A stretch of 8,513 nt of DNA from Deltaproteobacteria bacterium (GTDB lineage: Bacteria; Desulfobacterota; Desulfobacteria; Desulfobacterales; Desulfobacteraceae). The position numbers and the translations under genes are program-made. Of the stretch, positions 1 through 4,793 are shown one piece after another (the first letter of the stretch is position 1; each line of letters starts with the position of its first letter). Under the pieces are notes generated by a model. The model was not told where the DNA came from. It did not search any database and saw only the letters and a program-made list of their open reading frames with translations. The stretch lies in NCBI GenBank assembly GCA_003647385.1, contig QMMT01000058.1:1-8513 (forward strand), in the 5' to 3' direction.

Positions 1-386
1 ACGGCTGCTTTCAAGGCAAATGCCGTAGATGTGAGTTTTTGCCGTGGCTCCATTTCAGCATCCGATTCAATTGTCACACCCAGATAAATATCCCCGTCAA
101 AATCGACAGGATCAAGTTCAGTCCCCAGCTGTCCCAGAATAACATTATATGTCCCGCCTGCCACGCTAATCGCTTGGGTTTCATTCCAGAATGCAGTTCC
201 CCCTGCTGATACAGTGTATAAAGCAAAGGCCATTGTATAATTACCATCCAGGGGTTTGCCGTCTGTGTCGGTCAGATAACCCTGGTAATTCATCTGTCCG
301 GGCACCTGTGCATGGGATGCCAATGGAAATAGTACCAGCAGGAACAATATGCCTGTAATGAATGTAAATGTTTTCATCTGCTTCAT
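1..386 (-). CDS. Secreted surface-type protein, N-terminal part (runs off left edge)
   Basis: An open frame of 128 codons continues past the left edge, so the C-terminus is missing. It starts at ATG 386-384, with GGGGGA about 8 nt upstream; a second Met four codons in (377) has no better site. Residues 1-27 form a Sec signal peptide: Lys at 2 and 5, a hydrophobic core (GILFLLVLFPLA) and a likely cleavage after SHA, before QVPGQ. The mature N-terminus has the pattern GQMNYQGYLTDTDGKPLDG ... WNETQ ... GGTYNVILGQ ... YLGVTIESDAEMEPRQKLTS. I recognise this from many bacterial secreted proteins, where this N-terminal module precedes variable surface, fibre or S74-peptidase-like C-termini. It is probably exported to the cell surface; the exact function is unknown. 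It is the only gene downstream of the riboswitch and sigma-54 promoter at 544-669, so cyclic-dinucleotide control is inferred. Confidence 0.8.
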   Translation of the reverse strand, partial: MKQMKTFTFITGILFLLVLFPLASHAQVPGQMNYQGYLTDTDGKPLDGNYTMAFALYTVSAGGTAFWNETQAISVAGGTYNVILGQLGTELDPVDFDGDIYLGVTIESDAEMEPRQKLTSTAFALKAA

Positions 387-402
387 CTTTACTTCCCCCT
401 TT

Positions 403-516
403 AGAATTTGATAGTCTCGTAAAAAGTCGAAAATAGCAAAATCGCTATTAATAATTTCAGTATGTTACGGCTAAAAAGACAGCAAAATCTGACTTTTACG
501 AGTTCATCAGAATTTG
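403..516. mobile_element. MITE-like palindromic element (411-508) with 8-bp target duplication
   Basis: A 98-bp stretch (411-508) is bounded by inverted ends: CTCGTAAAAAGTC at 416-428 pairs with GACTTTTACGAG at 491-502, a 12-bp match with one extra A. A second hairpin lies inside (AATAGC 432-437 with GCTATT 444-449). It is flanked immediately on both sides by the identical octamer AGAATTTG (403-410 and 509-516), the mark expected of a target-site duplication. There is no room for a transposase, so this would be a non-autonomous element or a mobile palindromic repeat. It lies in the untranslated leader between the riboswitch terminator and the ribosome binding site of the secreted protein, so a read-through transcript would carry it as a long hairpin. 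I have a general memory of similar ACTTTTTACGAG-ended repeats in Desulfobacterota intergenic DNA, which needs a genome search. Confidence 0.65.
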
Positions 517-543
517 GTCTGTAATACCAGATTTGTGAACTCA

Positions 544-580
544 TAAACAAAAAGCCGGGATGCTCAATGGCAACCCGGCT
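544..580 (-). terminator. Intrinsic terminator forming the riboswitch expression platform
   Basis: On the minus strand AGCCGGG (580-574) pairs with CCCGGCT (559-553). Inside, after a U-U mismatch, UGC/GCA adds three more pairs around a 6-nt loop, and TTTTGTTT follows at 552-545. The 5' arm is also the conserved 3' segment of the GEMM aptamer (GCCGGGUUGCC). Aptamer and terminator are therefore mutually exclusive, and ligand binding should favour read-through into the secreted-protein gene. Confidence 0.85.
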
Positions 581-640
581 ATCTTTTAAGACCCGAAGTT
601 TTCCGTCCCTATTTTTCAACAGGTTTGGCTTTATCTTTGT
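565..640 (-). ncRNA. GEMM-I cyclic dinucleotide (c-di-GMP type) riboswitch aptamer
   Basis: Read 5' to 3' on the minus strand, the GEMM-I landmarks occur in order. They are GCCAAACC (629-622), a stem CCUGUU/AAUAGG capped by a GAAA tetraloop (623-608), GGGACGGAAAA (609-599), CGGGUCUUAA (595-586) and AGCCGGGUUGCC (580-569). The consensus GC/GC pair next to the AAACC and GGGAC segments is replaced here by CC (628-627) with GG (604-603), a compensatory change that keeps the helix. The nucleotide that aligns with ligand-contacting G20 appears to be G629, which would favour c-di-GMP over the cGAMP-specific A20 class, but the hand alignment is not certain. The predicted start site of the sigma-54 promoter (about 643) falls just before the aptamer, and a terminator overlaps its 3' end. 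Boundaries are approximate. Confidence 0.85.
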
Positions 641-653
641 TTGCTATAATACA

Positions 654-669
654 AGCAAGAAATATACCA
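654..669 (-). promoter_or_regulatory. Sigma-54 (RpoN) -24/-12 promoter
   Basis: On the minus strand the sequence TGGTATATTTCTTGCT matches TGGCAYRNNNNTTGCW at every specified position except C4. It keeps the invariant GG and GC dinucleotides with the required 10-nt gap. Transcription would start near 643, immediately ahead of the riboswitch aptamer, and the spacing fits well. Such promoters need an enhancer-binding activator. The palindrome (718-735) and direct repeats (741-771) upstream are candidate activator sites. No better sigma-70 promoter in this orientation was seen. Confidence 0.7.
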
Positions 670-717
670 TGTTTTTACACTATCATGAACCCCATTTTAT
701 AGTATTCTCAGGTCCTT

Positions 718-735
718 ATAGGTAATATTACCTAT
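718..735. promoter_or_regulatory. Perfect 18-bp palindrome, candidate operator
   Basis: ATAGGTAATATTACCTAT is a perfect dyad with no spacer. It lies about 50 bp upstream of the sigma-54 -24 element and about 75 bp upstream of the predicted start site, in a region without genes. It has no T tract and little RNA-hairpin character, so a dimeric protein-binding site is more likely than a terminator. The regulator is not identifiable from the sequence. Confidence 0.5.
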
Positions 736-740
736 GAAAA

Positions 741-771
741 AAATGTAACAAAATGAGCAGAAAATGTAACA
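741..771. repeat. Direct repeat AAATGTAACA x2, 21-bp period
   Basis: AAATGTAACA occurs at 741-750 and 762-771. The 21-bp offset is two helical turns, which would place both copies on the same face of the DNA. Together with the adjacent palindrome at 718-735 it sits 70-115 bp upstream of the sigma-54 promoter, a usual range for enhancer-binding-protein sites. This role is inferred from position only. Confidence 0.4.
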
Positions 772-1189
772 CTTGTGGGAAAACTTTTACCCATCAATGG
801 AAACTGACAACTCAAATACACCGGATTTGATTTAACTTAATCAAAAGTCTGTATGTTGTAATAACAGTTTTTATGAAACGCCGAATTGAAATTCATCTTT
901 ATGGGAAAAAGCAAAGTTAAACTAATCAAAATTCCATTATTGTATATTGGAGATAAAGTCATCATTTTAGAAGGCATAATCAGGCCGATAGACAGTGACG
1001 ATTGTGTCTATATAGACCAACCAAGACCCTTTGTTTGAAATACGTTCCCTTCTTTTACCAGTACTTATAGTGAATCAGATTTCAAAGGTATTTAAAGCTG
1101 TTGGCCAGAGCTCTCTCTTTGGATAAGCTCTGACACAAAATATGGGTTGGCAGAAATATTTCGTTATTTTTCAAACCACCATGTTTTGT
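772..1189. other. Intergenic stretch without a supported gene
   Basis: No coding frame on either strand has both a ribosome binding site and recognisable content. The best candidate is a 45-codon plus-strand frame (901-1038), which lacks a Shine-Dalgarno sequence. The stretch holds inverted repeats: ATAGACA/TGTCTAT (988-994 with 1005-1011), the overlapping perfect palindrome GTCTATATAGAC (1006-1017), and CAGAGCT/AGCTCTG (1106-1112 with 1126-1132). The last is a 7-bp stem without a T tract on either strand, so not a convincing terminator. No RNA gene was recognised. Confidence 0.6.
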
Positions 1190-1416
1190 TTATTGAACCA
1201 AAGGTACGGTAAGTCCCCCGTCCATCAAAAACAGGACTTTCGCATTCCTGCCTTTTTCTTCAAGGGCTTGGTTTATGGCTGTCTGAAGATCACTAAAGGG
1301 TTTAATAAACAATTTTGAGATGACGTCGGGTTCTCTACATTCGTCACTCCCCACATCTGGGCCCAGCGACCGATTTCAGCCATTTTGGCAGCTTTGTGAT
1401 ATCCCAGGACATATCC
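1190..1416 (-). pseudogene. Remnant of a LarA/DUF2088-family (nickel-dependent lactate racemase-type) gene, C-terminal end
   Basis: Only the last ~75 residues of a homologue remain, in two frames. The first part (1416 to about 1325) reads GYVLGYHKAAKMAEIGRWAQMWGVTNVENP. A one-base frameshift at about 1325 leads into DVISKLFIKPFSDLQTAINQ, which continues ALEEKGRNAKVLFLMDGGLT and VPLVQ before TAA at 1192-1190. The GYHKA, AEIWAVT-like and KVLVLxDGGLTVP elements are the pattern I know from the C-terminus of the LarA/DUF2088 family. A stop lies two codons upstream of the first Gly (TGA at about 1422-1420), and the catalytic N-terminal domain is absent. It sits 38 nt downstream of fdhA in the same orientation and cannot encode a working enzyme. 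The family assignment is from memory of the motifs. Confidence 0.65.
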
Positions 1417-1454
1417 TTGTCAATGCAATGTGTATCATTTGTAAAAGAATATGC

Positions 1455-3503
1455 TTATTGTATTAATTTTTCAATTTTAACAGCGCCTACTTTAAATTCC
1501 GGGATTTTGGCCAGGGGGTCAAATGCATTGGAACTGGTTAGAATATTGGTCGGGTTTTCGCCAAAATGAATGGGCAAAAATACTGTCCCGGGTTTTATAT
1601 CTGTTGTTATTCTGGCAGGGACTTCCATTTTCCCTCTTCTTGACGTCAAGAGCACGGATTCATTTGACGTTATTCTGAGCTTTTGTGCATCTTTTGGATG
1701 AATTTCAACATATCCGGTTTTCTGTTCTACATCCAGATGTTTTGATACTCTTGTCATGGTGCCGGTATGAAAGTGGGCAAACATTCTCCCGGTTGTAAGC
1801 AGGAACGGATAGTCTTCACAGGCAAGCTCTGCCGGGTCCTTATAGTCAACGGCATGAAATCTGCCTTTTCCCCTGGCAAAGGATTCTTTGTGAAGATAAG
1901 GTGTCCCCGGATGGTTTTGATCGGGACAGGGCCATTGCAGGCCATTGATACCAAGCCGTTCATAGGTCATCCCCCCATAGCTGCTTTCCGTCAAAGAGGT
2001 GATTTCATTAAAGATTTCTTCGGTAGACGCATAGGACATATCATATCCCATGGCCGTGGACAGTTTTGAGATGATTTCCCAATCGGGTAAAGCGTTGCCT
2101 GCCGGTTCTACGGCTTTTCTTGTCCTTGAACACCGCCTTTCCGTATTGGTAAAGGTCCCCTCCCTTTCACCCAGAGCAGCAGAGGATAATACCACATCTG
2201 CTATCTGGGCAGTCTCTGAAAGAAAAATGTCCTGAACCGCTAGAAAGTTAAGTTTTTTAAGGGCATGATTCAAGTGGTTCCAGTCCGGATCACTGAGTTT
2301 CGGGTTTTCGCCAATGATATACATGGCTTTGATCTTACCATGGTCAATGGCTGAGATCATATCCGTTATGGTCATACCCGGCGTGTCGGAAAGTTCACAT
2401 TTCCATGCATCTGAAAATTTTTTCAATACAGCAGGATTGGCAACAGGCTGATATCCGGTGAATACATTCGGCAAGCCACCCATATCACACGCTCCCTGAA
2501 CATTATTTTGTCCCCTTAAGGGGTTTACCCCCCCCCCGGCTACACCGACATTCCCACAGAGCATGGCGATATTGGCGCAGGATTTTACATTATCAACACC
2601 CGTGGTATGCTGGGTAATACCCATGGCATATAATAATGCGGCAGGAGAATTTTCAGCATAGAGTTCTGCCATTTTTTCAATATCTTTTTTATCAATCTCA
2701 GTAATTTTTGAGACTTTTGCCGGTGTATATTTGTTAATCGTTTTTTTAAAGGCTTCAAAGTCTTCACATCGGGTATTAATGTATTCTTCAGAATGCCAGT
2801 TGTTTTTAATAATCACATGCATCATGCCGTTCAGCAGGGCAACATCAGAACCCAGGCGATGATGGACACAAAGATCGGCAAGCTTTGCAAGCTGAATATT
2901 TCTGGGATCAGCAACAATTAATTTTGCCCCATTTTCTTTTGCCTTGATAATGCGGCTGGCAATCAGGGGATGGCATGCTGTTGTGTTGGACCCGATAACA
3001 AAAATCAGTTTTGAATCTTTTTCAAATTCAGCTATGGAATTTGTCATGGAGCCACTTCCGAATGCAGCGGCAAGACCTGCCACTGTGGAAGAATGTCACA
3101 GACGGGCGCAATGATCTACGTTGTTGGTTCCTATGACGGCCCTTGTAAATTTCTGGGCCAGATAGTTTTCTTCGTTGGTGATTTTGGCAGATACCAGAAC
3201 CCCGATGGAATCAGGACCGAAGTCCTGTTTGTTTTTTTGAAAGTTAGCTGCACAATGATCAATCGCTTCATCCCATGTCGCTTTTTGGAATTTACCATCC
3301 TCCTTGATTAATGGTGTTTTTAATCGCATAAAACTATTGATATATTCATGGAGATTCCATCCTTTTATGCAGAGTTTTCCCTGATTGACCGGATAAGATT
3401 TAAGGGGCAGGGTGGAATTTATTTTTCCGTCAATAACTTCAAAAAGGACGCCGCATCCTGTTCCGCAATATGAGCAGACAGATGGTACAAATTTGCAGTC
3501 CAT
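1455..3503 (-). CDS. fdhA: Selenocysteine-containing formate dehydrogenase catalytic (alpha) subunit
   Basis: Molybdopterin oxidoreductase of 682 residues that oxidises formate to CO2 at a Mo/W-bis-MGD centre, probably in the cytoplasm because no Tat signal is seen. The N-terminal [4Fe-4S] ligands are Cys10, Cys13, Cys17 and Cys45, followed by Lys47. Codon 136 is UGA (3098-3096) within DHCARL-U-HSSTVAG, exactly where FdhH-type enzymes carry catalytic Sec, followed by the conserved His137. The reading frame continues without a break to TAA at 1457-1455. Arg330 in NPLRGQNN, GEREGTFTNTERR (445-457) and HFHTGTMTR (577-585) are family signatures, and the length is close to the ~715 residues of E. 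coli FdhF. The ATG is preceded by GAAGGAG at 7 nt and overlaps the TAA of the upstream gene by 1 nt (TAATG). A conventional reading would split it at 3096. A run of 10 G encodes Gly-Gly-Gly before NPLRG. Confidence 0.95.
3065..3098 (-). promoter_or_regulatory. fdhA UGA-Sec codon and bacterial SECIS hairpin
   Basis: UGA lies at 3098-3096. The hairpin CAGUGGCA/UGCCGCUG (3085-3078 with 3072-3065) has 8 pairs, one of them U-G, and a GGUCU loop at 3077-3073. The loop begins 18 nt after the UGA. As I recall the E. coli fdhF SECIS, it has the same GCA-GGUCU core and the same 18-nt spacing. This directs SelB-dependent Sec insertion and decides that the two open frames are one gene. Confidence 0.9.
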
Positions 3504-4333
3504 TATTTTTCTCCTTCTACTTGAAAATCCATTGGTTTGGGTTCCAGTACTACTTTATCTCCGATGATGGTAAACGGTGATTTCTCCATACCATCTCCAG
3601 GCCTGTAATCGAAGACGCTTGATACAATTTCATTGACCTCCCTGTAAAGAAGGCGCAATGGAATGTGGGAGGGGCAGGCATCTTCACATAATCCGCAGTC
3701 GATACATCTTCCGGCCATATGGGTTGCCCGGACCAGATGGAAGATAGGGATATCAGCCGGCAGTGTTCCCGGCTCGATAAGGCTTGCATGTTCAAGGCTG
3801 CATTCCGTACAGAAACATACGGGGCATATATTTCTGCACCCGTAACATTTTATGCATTTACTGAACTCGTACATCCATCTGGAAAATCGCTCGTTATTAT
3901 CATAGGAATCCACAAGGACGTCAGGATCTATATTAAAATCAATCCCATGTTCTTTTTTAAAGGCCCCGGTCTGTTTTGGTTCCAGATAAGAACAGTCACC
4001 ATGGAGTTTGAGCGGTGACGGGCAGCAATTGACATTCACCGTTTCAATCTGGTCAGGATTTAACTGATTCCATGTGTAAAGAAGATTCAACGACCTCTGG
4101 TTGCAATCTCTTGCGATGATTCCGATTCTAATATCCGGGTGTTTTTCCGTCAGGTGGGTTGCTATTTTTTCAAGAGAGTAACGGTTCTCACCTGTTTGAA
4201 GTTCTTTTAGTTCATCTAAATTGTCCCGGGTAAATCCGTGGGGAATCAAATGGCCATCCAACTCCTTATATCCTAAAAAAATATCAACCTTGTCCTGTGT
4301 AATGAGCTGCTCGACCTGATGGATGATATTCAT
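3503..4333 (-). CDS. FrhB/FdhB-like iron-sulfur electron-transfer subunit
   Basis: Protein of 276 residues. The N-terminal half (about 70-118, GIIARDCNQRSLN ... VNVNCCP) resembles the flavin/Fe-S partner family of F420-hydrogenase and formate dehydrogenase beta subunits. The C-terminal half is a dicluster ferredoxin: Cys160, 163, 166 and 170, then Cys210, 213, 216 and 220. Three extra cysteines (173, 175, 178) directly follow the first motif. No signal peptide or membrane segment is seen. ATG 4333-4331 overlaps the mvhD stop (ATGA), with GGAAGGAG 10 nt upstream, and the stop overlaps the fdhA start. The position between mvhD and fdhA suggests that it carries electrons from FdhA to MvhD/HdrA. 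I saw no clear FAD or NAD motif, so a true F420/NAD reaction is not supported. A plain ferredoxin-like relay is the alternative. Confidence 0.75.
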   Translation of the reverse strand: MNIIHQVEQLITQDKVDIFLGYKELDGHLIPHGFTRDNLDELKELQTGENRYSLEKIATHLTEKHPDIRIGIIARDCNQRSLNLLYTWNQLNPDQIETVNVNCCPSPLKLHGDCSYLEPKQTGAFKKEHGIDFNIDPDVLVDSYDNNERFSRWMYEFSKCIKCYGCRNICPVCFCTECSLEHASLIEPGTLPADIPIFHLVRATHMAGRCIDCGLCEDACPSHIPLRLLYREVNEIVSSVFDYRPGDGMEKSPFTIIGDKVVLEPKPMDFQVEGEK

Positions 4334-4773
4334 AATATAATTTCTCCTTCCAAAATACTGTCAGCTCGTAGGGGATTGGGTCCCATTTTCCTGATTTTTT
4401 CCGTAAAATCCGTAACAACCTGTACATATTTCTGGGCTTCCGCCGAAGATATCCATTCAAGATGGAGACGTCCTTCCAGCCCTATGAATTTTAAAAGTTC
4501 CTGAATAAACGTAATTCTTTTGATGGTCATATGATTACCAGACTGGTAATGACAGTCTCCAATATGTCACCCGCCCACCAGAACACCGTCAGCTTTGCTC
4601 TGCAACGCTCTGAGGATATGATGCGGTGATATGGATGCTGAACACATGACCCTGACCGGTATGATATTGGGGGGATACTGAAGTCGTGAGACACCGGCCA
4701 GGTCAGCAGCACCGTATGTGCACCAATTGCACATAAAGGCAATTATTTTAGGTTCAAATATATTTGTTTTCAA
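4330..4773 (-). CDS. mvhD: Selenocysteine-containing MvhD (hydrogenase/heterodisulfide reductase delta subunit)
   Basis: Small [2Fe-2S] protein of 147 residues that links an electron-donating dehydrogenase or hydrogenase to HdrA. The family pattern is clear: MCNWCTYGAADLAGVSRLQY, PPNIIPVRVMCSA, then VLVGG-U-HIGDCHYQSGNH. Codon 69 is UGA (4569-4567) in the position usually filled by Cys of GCHPGDCHY, and the frame continues to TGA 4332-4330. The sequence after that second TGA does not resemble the family, so it is the true stop. The start is TTG 4773-4771, supported by GAAGGAG 7 nt upstream and by family alignment just ahead of the conserved Cys motif. It follows hdrA by 20 nt and overlaps the next gene by 4 nt. 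Sec-containing VhuD/MvhD proteins are known from methanogens and some bacteria. Confidence 0.92.
4534..4569 (-). promoter_or_regulatory. mvhD UGA-Sec codon and SECIS-like hairpin
   Basis: UGA lies at 4569-4567. The perfect 6-bp stem AUUACC/GGUAAU (4550-4545 with 4539-4534) closes an AGUCU loop (4544-4540) that begins 22 nt after the UGA. The loop differs from the fdhA GGUCU loop by one base. Spacing and loop size are within the range of bacterial SECIS elements, and the stem lies inside the coding sequence for CHYQSGN. Confidence 0.75.
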
Positions 4774-4774
4774 G

Positions 4775-4788
4775 AGAAGGCTCCTTCT
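4775..4788 (-). promoter_or_regulatory. mvhD ribosome binding site inside a small hairpin
   Basis: GAAGGAG (4787-4781) lies 7 nt before TTG 4773 and decides this non-ATG start. The sequence AGAAGGAGCCTTCT can fold with AGAAG paired to CUUCU, leaving GAGC as the loop, so most of the ribosome binding site would be paired in the mRNA. This could tune the amount of MvhD relative to HdrA. It is a short stem that translating ribosomes arriving from hdrA would open. Confidence 0.5.
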
Positions 4789-4793
4789 TTTAT

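Noticed and set aside
401..619. 72-codon minus-strand open frame
   Set aside because: It runs through the riboswitch aptamer, its terminator and the MITE-like element. The translation has no recognisable features, and the RNA structure explains the sequence.
641..650. TATAAT on the plus strand as a sigma-70 -10 box
   Set aside because: It points away from the secreted-protein gene, no -35 at proper spacing was seen and no plus-strand gene follows. The sigma-54 site in the other orientation explains the region better.
901..1038. 45-codon plus-strand frame (MGKSKVKLIKIPLLYIGDKV...)
   Set aside because: No Shine-Dalgarno sequence precedes the ATG, no family is recognised and it overlaps inverted repeats. 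It might be a small gene or a remnant but cannot be supported.
1106..1132. CAGAGCT/AGCTCTG hairpin as the terminator of the formate operon
   Set aside because: There is no T tract after the stem on either strand, and it lies about 320 nt beyond the fdhA stop.
1767..2235. Plus-strand open frames opposite fdhA
   Set aside because: They lie antisense to strongly conserved FdhA coding sequence, with no family features or ribosome binding sites.
4330..4332. Second UGA in mvhD as another Sec codon
   Set aside because: The frame after it loses similarity to the family, MvhD has its usual length at this point, and the UGA overlaps the next gene's ATG in the common ATGA arrangement.
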